Source: Thermosipho ferrireducens
GTDB taxonomy: Bacteria; Thermotogota; Thermotogae; Thermotogales; Fervidobacteriaceae
Assembly: GCF_017358165.1 (NCBI RefSeq)
Contig: NZ_CP071446.1
Span: forward strand, 1,116,001 to 1,180,000
Direction: 5' to 3'
Length of the DNA stretch: 64,000 bases
Made by a program: the position numbers and the translations under genes. The notes beneath the pieces are model-generated. The model saw nothing but the letters and a program-made list of their open reading frames with translations, did no database searches and was not told where the DNA came from. This document shows, piece by piece, positions 1-7,289 of the stretch; positions within the stretch are counted from its first letter, which is position 1, and the number at the start of each line of letters is the position of its first letter.

Positions 1-297
1 TTTATATTTGTTTTTTTCCTTGTACTATCTGTTTTAAACCATTTATATAGAATAGTACGAGAGGTTTACTCAGTTGATAACAGATTTCGAACACTTGTTC
101 TGGCGCTTGGTCACGACAGATTTGAATATGCTCTTTTTTCACTTAGAAGGGTGAGGAAAAGAATGTTTGCTACATTTTTTAAGTATTCAGTGATTGTATT
201 TGCTGCTTTTTCTATTTCACAGTCATTGCATCCTGAAGAAATAGGTGTTATATCACTAATTGTTGGGAGTTTATTAATAGTGCTTGGAATAGATTGA
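1..297 (+). CDS. C-terminal part of an unrecognised membrane protein
   Basis: The frame is open from the first base of the window to a TGA, giving the last 98 residues of a protein whose start lies outside. The fragment opens with a hydrophobic stretch rich in Phe, Val and Leu. A basic, charged middle follows (RIVREVYSVDNRF, then FSLRRVRKRMF), and two more hydrophobic segments end in ISLIVGSLLIVLGID. This pattern fits a multi-pass inner-membrane protein with a positive cytoplasmic loop. No family could be recognised. Its stop overlaps the proposed TTG start of the next gene, so the two are probably co-transcribed and translationally coupled. Confidence 0.6.
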   Translation, partial: FIFVFFLVLSVLNHLYRIVREVYSVDNRFRTLVLALGHDRFEYALFSLRRVRKRMFATFFKYSVIVFAAFSISQSLHPEEIGVISLIVGSLLIVLGID

Positions 298-1466
298 ATA
301 TAACAGGTATAAGGAGTGAACAGATTCTGCAGCCAAAAAAAACGATAAGCCTTGAGACTTTTATTTTTCTTGGAGTTTTGGTTTTTATATTTTTTTCAAT
401 TATAGATGTAATGGGAGCGGCCAATTTTTTCAAAACTTTGATGACTACAGCACATGATCTTTTGTTAAACACAGTATTTTTTATAATGGCGGTAGCTGTG
501 TTGACAGGTGCTTTTTCAGGACTGCTTTTTGAATTTGGAGTTTCTAATTTATTGGACTTTTTATTAAAACCCCTTATTAAACCTCTATACAACCTTCCAG
601 GAGTAGCCATTATGGGAATATTATCTACATATTTTTCAGATAATCCTGCGATTATAAGCCTTGCAAAAGATAAGAGGTTTATGAATAATTTTGAAAAATG
701 GCAGGAACCGCTTCTATGCAATCTTGGTACATCGTTTGGAATGGGATTAATAGTTTCGACGTTTATGATAGCCCAGGGTAACAAGATGAATATAAATCTT
801 GTTCCAGCGGTTATTATTGGTAATTTAGGAGCTGTTATAGGAAGTATAGTAAGCGTTAAAATATTTTCAATTTACACAAAAAGAAGGTTAGGAAGTTCTA
901 AAAAAACAAAGAAACTTATGCCTGAAAAGGTTTTTCGGGAAGTTAGACCAGGGACTTTTATGGAAAGATTTCTGGAAGCATTGTTAGATGGAGGTAAGAG
1001 TGGTGTTGAAATAGGAATAGGAATAATTCCTGGAGTTCTGGTTATAAGTACTTTCGTAATGATGATAACTTTTGGGCCAAAGAATCCACAGATCGGTTAT
1101 CAAGGGTTACCTTATGAAGGGATAGGTTTACTTCCATTTCTTGGAGAAAAGTTTTATATCATTTTAAAGGTGCTGTTTGGGTTTGAACACCCGGAACTTA
1201 TTGCTTTTCCTTTGACTTCTCTTGGCTCTACGGGAGCGGCTATGGCACTTATTCCGAAATTTATAGAGATGAAAATAGTATTTCCAAATGATATAGCAGT
1301 GTTTACTGCAATGGGAATGACATGGAGTGGATATTTAAGCACTCATGTTGCCATGATGGATGAGTTAGGTTATAGATATTTAACAGGAAAAGCTATTTTG
1401 TCGCATACAATAGGCGGGATTTCTGCTGGTATTTTTGCGCATTTTCTTTACATTTTGTTGTTTTAA
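294..1466 (+). CDS. Gate-domain (nucleoside-recognition-like) membrane protein, CD0519/CD1768 type
   Basis: A 390-residue polytopic membrane protein. Hydrophobic segments cover roughly residues 25-45, 55-85, 95-115, 145-170 and 175-195, with more in the C-terminal half. Loops such as 'YFSDNPAIISLAKDKRF' and 'GTSFGMGLIVSTFMIAQG' resemble the Gate/nucleoside-recognition superfamily, and the overall look is that of the uncharacterised CD0519/CD1768 membrane family. Transport is likely, but the substrate is unknown. The start is uncertain: the TTG overlapping the upstream stop is used here, but the best Shine-Dalgarno sequence (AAGGAG at 311-316) lies inside the frame, so initiation could be slightly further downstream at a non-ATG codon. 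Confidence 0.7.
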   Translation: MNITGIRSEQILQPKKTISLETFIFLGVLVFIFFSIIDVMGAANFFKTLMTTAHDLLLNTVFFIMAVAVLTGAFSGLLFEFGVSNLLDFLLKPLIKPLYNLPGVAIMGILSTYFSDNPAIISLAKDKRFMNNFEKWQEPLLCNLGTSFGMGLIVSTFMIAQGNKMNINLVPAVIIGNLGAVIGSIVSVKIFSIYTKRRLGSSKKTKKLMPEKVFREVRPGTFMERFLEALLDGGKSGVEIGIGIIPGVLVISTFVMMITFGPKNPQIGYQGLPYEGIGLLPFLGEKFYIILKVLFGFEHPELIAFPLTSLGSTGAAMALIPKFIEMKIVFPNDIAVFTAMGMTWSGYLSTHVAMMDELGYRYLTGKAILSHTIGGISAGIFAHFLYILLF

Positions 1467-1749
1467 CGCTATATTTTCACCAATTCAATGTATTAATTGT
1501 TTCTTTTTAATTTTAATACACGTTTTTTACCTTGTACCTTACATTTAGAATCCTCCTGGTAAGAAGAGCATTGATAACCTTTTCCTAATCTAACCTGCTT
1601 TTATTACATTCCCGTTTTGATTAGCATCTCATTTTAATGTTTTAAATATTGTAACACAATGATTCATTATTTTAAACTTCTGGATGTTTTATTGTAGCAT
1701 ATTATGGTTTATCATTGTTTTACGACTTGAGTGAAGGGAGTGAGAAAGT

Positions 1750-2928
1750 ATGGAAAAATATAAAGTTCACCAACGTCTGAAAAAATTAGCAGGTATTTAT
1801 GGAACACCGTTACTTGTAATGGACCTGGAAATTGTAAAGAGGAATTATGAGCTGTTGGTGAAAAGTGTGAAAAACAGCAAAGTCTATTACGCAGTGAAAG
1901 CTAATTCTCATAAAAAAATATTAACGCTCTTAAATAATTTAGGAAGTAATTTTGATGTTGCTTCACGGGGTGAAATAGAAAAACTTCTTTCAATAGGGGT
2001 TCTTCCTGAAAGAATGAGTTTTGGAAATACAATAAAAAAATCTTCAGACATAAAATTTGCTCATGATGTAGGAATAAAATTGTTTGCAGCAGATTCTGAA
2101 ATGGAGATAGAAAAAATAGCCCAAAACGCTCCAGGAGCTCAAGTGTATGTCAGGATAAGTACTAACGGTATGGAAAGTGATGCTGATTGGCCGTTAACCA
2201 GAAAATTTGGAACAAGTGTGGATCATGCGATAATGCTTGTTAAGTATGCAAAAAGTTTAGGATTGAATCCGGTAGGAGTAAGCTTTCATGTTGGTTCTCA
2301 AAGTTATAATCCTAACAACTGGAGAGTTGCAATAAGGGAAGTTTCAGTAATCTTTGAAGAGACAAAAAGAATGGGTATAAATCTTTCTATGGTAAATACG
2401 GGTGGAGGAATGCCTGTGAAATATTCTAAAAATATTCCTTCAATTGAGGAAATATCGGAGGTTATAAATCAGGCAGTTGAAGACTATTTAGAGGATAATA
2501 TTACCGTTATATTAGAACCTGGTAGATCAATGGTAGGTAACGCCGGTATTATGGTTTCATCGGTGATTTTACGTAGTAGAAAAGGAGAAGAAGAATGGGT
2601 TTATACTGATGCAGGAGTTTTTCATGGTTTAACAGAAACGATTCAAAATATACGATACGAAATATCGGTTATTGGCAAAGAAGATGATCCACTTAAAGAA
2701 TTCGTTTTAGCAGGTCCAACATGTGATAGTGTTGATGTTATGTATTATGATGCGATGCTCCCGGAGAGTGTAGCGCTTGATGATATACTCGTTATATATA
2801 ACACAGGGGCTTACACCACAGAGTATGGTACGACTTTTAACGGGATGGCCCCTCCGAGAGTAATGTTTGAAAAAGGATTGCTGATGGCGGATATAAAAAT
2901 GGCAGAAGAAAACATTCATGAAGGTTAA
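1750..2928 (+). CDS. Ornithine/lysine decarboxylase, PLP fold type III
   Basis: This 392-residue enzyme belongs to the Orn/DAP/Arg decarboxylase group 2 (alanine-racemase fold). K50 in 'YYAVKANSHKK' is the expected PLP-binding lysine. Other family motifs are present: 'HVGSQSYNPNNW', the phosphate-binding 'NTGGG', 'EPGR', and the catalytic-Cys segment 'GPTCDSVD' with C325. The Cys-Asp-Ser-x-Asp pattern is typical of ornithine/lysine decarboxylases rather than diaminopimelate decarboxylase. The expected product is putrescine or cadaverine, feeding polyamine synthesis. The ATG follows GAAGGGAGTGAGA at good spacing. No other polyamine gene is in the window, so the choice between ornithine and lysine is open. 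Confidence 0.88.
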   Translation: MEKYKVHQRLKKLAGIYGTPLLVMDLEIVKRNYELLVKSVKNSKVYYAVKANSHKKILTLLNNLGSNFDVASRGEIEKLLSIGVLPERMSFGNTIKKSSDIKFAHDVGIKLFAADSEMEIEKIAQNAPGAQVYVRISTNGMESDADWPLTRKFGTSVDHAIMLVKYAKSLGLNPVGVSFHVGSQSYNPNNWRVAIREVSVIFEETKRMGINLSMVNTGGGMPVKYSKNIPSIEEISEVINQAVEDYLEDNITVILEPGRSMVGNAGIMVSSVILRSRKGEEEWVYTDAGVFHGLTETIQNIRYEISVIGKEDDPLKEFVLAGPTCDSVDVMYYDAMLPESVALDDILVIYNTGAYTTEYGTTFNGMAPPRVMFEKGLLMADIKMAEENIHEG

Positions 2929-2930
2929 TC

Positions 2931-2960
2931 TTGAAAAAAGTTCACTGGTTATGTTATAAT
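2931..2960 (+). promoter_or_regulatory. Promoter of tRNA-Leu(CAG)
   Basis: TTGAAA (2931-2936) and TATAAT (2955-2960) are separated by 18 bp and lie 14 bp upstream of the mature tRNA 5' end. This is a near-consensus sigma-70 type promoter placed directly after the decarboxylase stop codon. Confidence 0.75.
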
Positions 2961-2974
2961 ATAAAACTGTGTTA

Positions 2975-3060
2975 GCCGAGGTGGCGGAATTGGCAGACGC
3001 GCATGACTCAGGATCATGTGGGCTTTGCCCGTGCGGGTTCAAATCCCGCCCTCGGCACCA
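2975..3060 (+). tRNA. tRNA-Leu (anticodon CAG)
   Basis: A complete class II tRNA with acceptor stem GCCGAGG/CCTCGGC and an encoded CCA. The anticodon arm is CATGA-CTCAGGA-TCATG, giving anticodon CAG (reads CUG). A long variable arm (GGGCTTTGCCC) and a T arm with GTTCAAAT follow. The acceptor and T arms are nearly identical to the tRNA-Leu(CAA) at 15.7 kb. Confidence 0.97.
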
Positions 3061-3065
3061 GGATT

Positions 3066-3088
3066 CCCGGATTTTTCCGGGGTTTTTT
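3066..3088 (+). terminator. Rho-independent terminator after tRNA-Leu(CAG)
   Basis: The stem CCCGGA/TCCGGG has a TTTT loop and is followed by G and six T. It lies 6 bp past the tRNA CCA. Its T-tract ends about 10 bp before the Shine-Dalgarno sequence of the next coding gene, so read-through may supply transcription of tagA and rsmG. Confidence 0.8.
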
Positions 3089-3115
3089 CTATATAGCAGG
3101 AGAAAGGTGGCAGTT

Positions 3116-3826
3116 GTGGACATTGTAAATTTTTCGAATCTTAAGTTGATGGTAGGAACTACGGAAGATATAAGAACTGCTATTGTAAAAAGTATTTGTG
3201 AAAACAGCAAAACGTTTGTGGTAACGTTGAATGCATCTATCCTTCTTAGAAGTCTTCATGATGCCTATTATCGCAATGTTATAAATCATGCTGGTTTTGT
3301 AATACCTGATGGTTCTGGCATTATATGGGCTTTGAGAAGAAACAGAAATATAAGTTCGGATAGGGTTACAGGAATTGATACAATGTTGTATCTTTGTAGA
3401 ATTTCAAAAAAGTATAATTGGTCGGTATATTTGTTAGGAGCCAGGCCTGATGTGGTTGAAGAAGCGGCTAACAGATTAATAAGAAGTGGTGTGAATGTTG
3501 TAGGATATCATCATGGATATTTTGAAGCAAATGGTCCAGTTGAAGAAATAGAAAGGTTGAAACCTGATTTGCTTTTTGTCGGGATGGGAGTTCCCAAACA
3601 AGAAGAATGGATTTTTAAAAATTATCACCTGCCGTTTAAACTTGCCATGGGTGTGGGTGGAAGTTTCGATGTTATTTCTGGTAAGAAAAAAAGGGCACCT
3701 ATAGTAATACAGAAAATGAGATTAGAATGGTTTTATAGATGGCTTCAATCTCCTATCAAAAAGCGTCATATCCCATTTGAAATATTGAAGTATAGTTTTC
3801 TTGTTTTAAGAGGTAAAGTAAGATGA
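3116..3826 (+). CDS. TagA/WecG/CpsF-family glycosyltransferase
   Basis: 236 residues, matching the usual length of the WecG/TagA/CpsF (GT26) family. Characteristic segments are 'IPDGSGIIWALRR', 'TGIDTM', 'YLLGARPDVVEEAA', 'LFVGMGVPKQEEW', 'MGVGGSFDVISG' and 'LEWFYRWLQSP'. Family members transfer N-acetylmannosamine to an undecaprenyl-diphosphate-GlcNAc carrier in surface polysaccharide or teichoic-acid linkage synthesis. This agrees with wecB, which makes UDP-ManNAc, at 53.6 kb. The GTG at 3116 is chosen because AAAGGTGG precedes it by 5 bp. A GTG 9 bp upstream is the alternative. The gene overlaps rsmG by four bases (ATGA). Confidence 0.87.
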   Translation: MDIVNFSNLKLMVGTTEDIRTAIVKSICENSKTFVVTLNASILLRSLHDAYYRNVINHAGFVIPDGSGIIWALRRNRNISSDRVTGIDTMLYLCRISKKYNWSVYLLGARPDVVEEAANRLIRSGVNVVGYHHGYFEANGPVEEIERLKPDLLFVGMGVPKQEEWIFKNYHLPFKLAMGVGGSFDVISGKKKRAPIVIQKMRLEWFYRWLQSPIKKRHIPFEILKYSFLVLRGKVR

Positions 3827-4458
3827 ATCAAAAAGTGCAAAATCTTATGAAAGAATATGTAAGTAAAATAATAAACGCCCCATTGAATCTCACCTCTCAT
3901 AAAGATCTTGAAATTGCATACCAGCTTTTAGCAGTCGATAGTATAAAACCTATAAAAGCAAGTGACATAGGAGAAGTTTTTTTGGATGTGGGAACTGGCG
4001 GAGGAGTTCCAGGGGTTTTTTTGCGAATGATTTTTGATGTACAGGGTGTACTGGTAGATTCATCTAAAAAAAAGATAAGTTATGTGGAAAGAATATGTAG
4101 AGAACTTAAAATTGATAGATTGGAATTTATAGGAGAACGTGTGGAAAATTTAAGGTCTTATAGAGAAAAATTTGATGCAGTAACTGCAAAAGCTGTTGCG
4201 GAATTAAGAATACTTTTAGAGCTTACAGCACCTTTTGCAAAAGTGGGAGGAAAATTATTATTATACAAAGGTCCTCGATGGAAGGAAGAATACAAGGTTT
4301 CTGAAAATGCTATGATACAACTTGGGATATCACTCGACGAGGTAAGGGAATATGAGATTTTAAATAAAAAAAGATTTTTGTTGGTTTTCGGAAAAAAATT
4401 CCCAGCGCCTGAAAAATATCCGAGAAAATATTCTCAAATTATCAAAAAACCTTTATGA
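3823..4458 (+). CDS. rsmG: 16S rRNA m7G527 methyltransferase RsmG (GidB)
   Basis: This 211-residue Rossmann methyltransferase carries the SAM-binding motif 'LDVGTGGGVPG' at residues 54-64, preceded by the family segment 'NLTSHKDLE'. Later motifs 'VDSSKKKISYVE' and 'AKAVAELRILLELTAPF' are typical of RsmG, which methylates N7 of a guanosine in the 530 loop of 16S rRNA. The ATG overlaps the tagA stop, and the rsmG stop overlaps an upstream in-frame ATG of mnmE. The rsmG-mnmE pairing is common in bacteria and supports the call. Confidence 0.93.
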   Translation: MNQKVQNLMKEYVSKIINAPLNLTSHKDLEIAYQLLAVDSIKPIKASDIGEVFLDVGTGGGVPGVFLRMIFDVQGVLVDSSKKKISYVERICRELKIDRLEFIGERVENLRSYREKFDAVTAKAVAELRILLELTAPFAKVGGKLLLYKGPRWKEEYKVSENAMIQLGISLDEVREYEILNKKRFLLVFGKKFPAPEKYPRKYSQIIKKPL

Positions 4459-4472
4459 AGGAGGATGTCTCT

Positions 4473-5807
4473 TTGGAAAGAGAAACCTTTGCGGCGATTT
4501 CATCACCTGTTGGTACAGGAGCAATTGGTGTTGTGAGAATAAATGGTCCAGAGAGTCACAAAATAGTTAAAAAGTTAATGAGTAAACGTATAGATGACAT
4601 TAAATACAGGATGGTTTACCATGTAGAACTTATTAGTGAAAATCAGATAATTGACGAGGTCAATTTAGTATTTTATAAAGCACCGAATTCTTTTACAGGG
4701 GATGACATGGTAGAAATATATTGCCATGGTGGAGTAATTGTGACAAGAAAAGTACTTGACGCTCTTATAAGAAATGGGGCGAGACTGGCGGAACGTGGAG
4801 AGTTTACAAGAAGGGCTTTTTTAAATGGGAAAATAAATTTAATTGAAGCGGAATCTATTTATCGAATAATTGAGGCGAAAAGCGAAAAGGCATTGAAAAT
4901 AGCAATGCAAAATTTAAAGGGAGCCTTAGGTAAAGAAATTGAAGAATTGAGAGAAGAATTACTAAATATTTTGGCAGAAATAGAGGTTTCGATAGATTAC
5001 CCGGATGATATAGAAATTGACGAGAATAAAATTTATATGAAGTTAGAAGCAGTTGCGATTAAAGTAAAGAAAAAAATACTGGAAGGGCGAAAAGGTCTAC
5101 ACTTGAGTACAGGAGTAGTTATGGCAATAGTAGGAAAACCAAACACAGGGAAATCTACACTGTTGAATAGATTATTATATGAGGATAGAGCTATTGTGAC
5201 GGATATACCTGGTACAACAAGAGATGTAATAAAAGGAGAAATAGATATTCGTGGCGTTCATTTTATTATAGCAGATACTGCCGGGATTAGAAAAACTGAA
5301 GATCCTATTGAAAAAATAGGTATTGAGCGTTCTATAAAAGAAATCCAGAAAGCGGATATTATACTATTCGTGTTGGATGCAACGACAGGTTTTACCAATG
5401 AAGATGAGTACATATACGAGAGGATAAAAAGTTATAATTATTTACCCGTCTGGAACAAAATAGATACGAACAATAACATAAAAGAGCTAGAAATTCCTCA
5501 TATAGAAATTAGTGCATTGACTGGCAAAGGAATCAGAGAACTTGAGAAAAAGATAGTAGAACGCGTGAAAGAGATTATAGAAAGCGGGGAAACCTCTCAT
5601 GTGATTACTTACCGGCAATATGAAGCTTTACAAAGAGCTTATAAATATCTTGATAATGCGTTGAAAGGGTTAAAAATTGGTCTGGAATTTGATGTAATTT
5701 CAATAGATATCAGAAAGTGCCTTGAAGAGTTTGATAAGTTAATAGGAAGAACTTTTTCAGACGATTTACTTAATACAATTTTTTCTAACTTTTGTGTTGG
5801 GAAATAA
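4473..5807 (+). CDS. mnmE: tRNA modification GTPase MnmE (TrmE)
   Basis: MnmE acts with MnmG to place the cmnm5 group on wobble uridine of certain tRNAs. All three parts are visible: an N-terminal formyl-THF-binding domain ('FAAISSPVGTGAIGVVRING'), a helical domain and an inserted GTPase domain. The GTPase has P-loop 'GKPNTGKST' from residue 221, 'IPGTTRD', 'DTAG' and 'NKID'. The C-terminus is 'FCVGK', matching the required FC(I/V)GK end. The TTG at 4473 is preferred because AAGGAGG (4458-4464) lies 8 bp upstream. An ATG at 4455 overlaps the rsmG stop but has no comparable ribosome site. MnmG is not in the window. Confidence 0.95.
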   Translation: MERETFAAISSPVGTGAIGVVRINGPESHKIVKKLMSKRIDDIKYRMVYHVELISENQIIDEVNLVFYKAPNSFTGDDMVEIYCHGGVIVTRKVLDALIRNGARLAERGEFTRRAFLNGKINLIEAESIYRIIEAKSEKALKIAMQNLKGALGKEIEELREELLNILAEIEVSIDYPDDIEIDENKIYMKLEAVAIKVKKKILEGRKGLHLSTGVVMAIVGKPNTGKSTLLNRLLYEDRAIVTDIPGTTRDVIKGEIDIRGVHFIIADTAGIRKTEDPIEKIGIERSIKEIQKADIILFVLDATTGFTNEDEYIYERIKSYNYLPVWNKIDTNNNIKELEIPHIEISALTGKGIRELEKKIVERVKEIIESGETSHVITYRQYEALQRAYKYLDNALKGLKIGLEFDVISIDIRKCLEEFDKLIGRTFSDDLLNTIFSNFCVGK

Positions 5808-5886
5808 AAAAACACGGGCCTTTTCTGGCCCGCACAAAGCTGTGGGGGGTGTATCTCAAGGGGGATAGGGGGGTTTCTCTACTTAT
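5806..5886 (-). ncRNA. Candidate C-rich small RNA ending at a terminator
   Basis: Read on the minus strand, GGGCC/GGCCC (5827-5831 with 5816-5820) forms a stem followed by GTGTTTTTTTATTT, a good rho-independent terminator in this direction only. Upstream lies a candidate promoter: TTGGTC (plus positions 5916-5921), 17 bp, then TTATAG (5893-5898). The RNA between would be about 80 nt with three cytosine runs of 6, 5 and 6. There is no open frame of note. The alternative is that the hairpin merely ends the transcript of the csoR operon about 240 bp upstream. Confidence 0.35.
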
Positions 5887-6072
5887 AGAATACTATAAGT
5901 TATGTTACAATGTTAGACCAATGAAAGTTTCTAACACGAACCGAATTTGTTAACATAAAGTGAAAAGGTCCTTTTTGTAAGAATAGCAAAAATCTCTTAT
6001 CCCTTTCTATTTCATTAGACTATGTGAAATATTGTTTAGTTCAAAAAAAGAATGTAGGTTTTATAAAATTTC

Positions 6073-6366
6073 TCACATGTGTTTTTCCATATATTCAATG
6101 GTTTTTTCAAGTTCTTCTAGTTTTGATTCTACAGTTTTTTCCTCACTCGCATTAATTGCCTCTTTGATGCAGGTTTCTATATGAGTTTTTAATACCTTGG
6201 TGTTGGCTTTTTTGAGTAAAGATATAACAGCAAGAATTTGCGTGGAGATGTCGATGCAATATCTATCATCCTCTATCATTCTTATAATAGCATCTATTTG
6301 TCCCTTGGCAGTTTTTAGATCTCGTACAGCTTTTTCATGCTTATGTAAATGCTTTTGTTTTTTCAC
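6073..6366 (-). CDS. CsoR-type metal-sensing repressor (DUF156)
   Basis: 97 residues, all helical in character. The Cu(I)-sensor ligand set is C37, H62 and C66 (YC-x24-H-x3-C), which fits CsoR rather than nickel RcnR or persulfide-sensing CstR. Family members are dimers or tetramers that leave the operator when metal binds. The GTG at 6366 is chosen because AGGTGAT precedes it and it lies 4 bp after the upstream stop; an ATG further up would overlap the previous gene by 29 bp. The copper effector is inferred from ligands. No copper exporter is adjacent, which is odd for a csoR gene. Confidence 0.85.
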   Translation of the reverse strand: MKKQKHLHKHEKAVRDLKTAKGQIDAIIRMIEDDRYCIDISTQILAVISLLKKANTKVLKTHIETCIKEAINASEEKTVESKLEELEKTIEYMEKHM

Positions 6367-6370
6367 AATA

Positions 6371-7045
6371 TCACCTACTCCCGGTATCTTTTGGTACAAG
6401 GCTTTTTATCCAGGAAACAAAATCTGGATAATTTCTTGTTTGAATAAATATTCTACCAGGTCCTACAAAATCACATACTAAACCTTCTCCGCCAAATAAA
6501 GTTGACTTAATTCCGCCGAAAGTTCTTACAGAATAGCTCATGGTTTCATCAAAAGCAACTATGTGACCGGTATCTACAGTTAATTTCTCACCTGCGTCTA
6601 ATGTTATAGTATATATTGCACCAAAAGAGGAAATAGCAGCTTTGCCAATTCCAGAAAGTTTGAGAAGGAAAAAACCTTCGCCGGCAAAAAAGCTTTTAAA
6701 GCCCCCAAATTTAGTATCAAGATCTATGGATACATCAGATGCCAAAAAAGATGTGGATTGTACTATCAATCCTCCGTTTAAAGAAACTACTTCTATATCC
6801 CCGGGAAGGCGTGGAGCAAAGGCTATTCTGGATTTTGATAAAGCACTGAATTTGTTTAAAAATAAGTGTTCGCCACCGAGCAGTGCTCTTTTTAAAGCTT
6901 TGAATATTCCACCTGTACTTGTCTCCACATTGACATTACCTGTCATGGAGACCAACGCACCAGTTTCTGCTAAAATACTCTCTCCAGGTGAAAGAGTTAC
7001 AAACAAAATACTATACGATCCTTTAAATTCAACATCAAATCGCAA
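6371..7045 (-). CDS. AIM24/TIGR00266-family protein
   Basis: A 224-residue, beta-rich protein with the repeating Gly-aromatic pattern of the AIM24/TIGR00266 family. Examples are 'GESILAETGALVSMTG', 'GGIFKALKRALLGGEHLFLNKF', 'GEGFFLLKLSGIGKAAISSFG' and 'GEGLVCDFVGPGRIFIQTRN'. The molecular role of bacterial members is not established. The TTG at 7045 follows AGGAGGTGAAATCA at ideal spacing; the GTG nine bases upstream lies inside that ribosome site. It is the first gene of a two-gene minus-strand operon with the CsoR regulator, so its expression may be metal-responsive (inference). Confidence 0.85.
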   Translation of the reverse strand: MRFDVEFKGSYSILFVTLSPGESILAETGALVSMTGNVNVETSTGGIFKALKRALLGGEHLFLNKFSALSKSRIAFAPRLPGDIEVVSLNGGLIVQSTSFLASDVSIDLDTKFGGFKSFFAGEGFFLLKLSGIGKAAISSFGAIYTITLDAGEKLTVDTGHIVAFDETMSYSVRTFGGIKSTLFGGEGLVCDFVGPGRIFIQTRNYPDFVSWIKSLVPKDTGSR

Positions 7046-7072
7046 TGATTTCACCTCCTTGGTATATTAATA

Positions 7073-7081
7073 AAATTCTAC
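7073..7081 (-). promoter_or_regulatory. Candidate extended -10 promoter of the AIM24-csoR operon
   Basis: On the minus strand TGGTAGAAT matches an extended -10 (TGnTAnAAT) about 30 bp before the start codon. A TTGTAA lies 15 bp further upstream, so the -35 match is imperfect. Confidence 0.45.
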
Positions 7082-7213
7082 CACAAAAAACTTTTTTACA
7101 ATTTTAAAGTAATTAACAACCTGTGAATTTTTTTAATTTTGAAATATTCGATGATTTTTTTTGATAATAATGAATGAACGTGTATTTTATTAAAAAATCA
7201 TGATTTATAGTAC

Positions 7214-7243
7214 TTGATTTGCTCATAGCAAAAATAATATTAT
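7214..7243 (+). promoter_or_regulatory. Candidate promoter of the LacI-type regulator and sugar operon
   Basis: TTGATT (7214-7219) and TATTAT (7238-7243) are 18 bp apart. The -10 touches the first base of the tandem palindrome that follows, so a bound repressor would block RNA polymerase. Confidence 0.5.
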
Positions 7244-7269
7244 GTAATCGATTACAGTAATCGATTACA
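7243..7269 (+). promoter_or_regulatory. Tandem LacI-family operator
   Basis: TGTAATCGATTACA (7243-7256) is a perfect 14-bp palindrome. Directly after it comes GTAATCGATTAC (7257-7268), a second perfect palindrome with the same core. The central CG step and AT-rich arms are typical of LacI/GalR operators. The sites lie between the promoter and the regulator start, which suggests autorepression and control of the downstream sugar operon. Confidence 0.85.
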
Positions 7270-7289
7270 TTTATCAGGAGATGATAACA

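Noticed and set aside
1467-1749. A riboswitch or attenuator before the decarboxylase
   Set aside because: The AT-rich gap of 283 bp shows no stable hairpin with a T-tract and no recognisable aptamer core.
2969-3115. A longer reading frame for the TagA-like protein starting across tRNA-Leu(CAG)
   Set aside because: It would translate the tRNA gene and its terminator; the frame is open by chance, and a good ribosome site precedes the GTG at 3116.
2707-3289. Minus-strand open frames opposite the decarboxylase end, tRNA and tagA
   Set aside because: They run antisense through a tRNA and two real genes, show no family likeness and lack ribosome sites.
5815-5832. Terminator of mnmE on the plus strand
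   Set aside because: The hairpin is followed on the plus strand by CACAAAGC, not a T-tract; the T-tract exists only on the minus strand.
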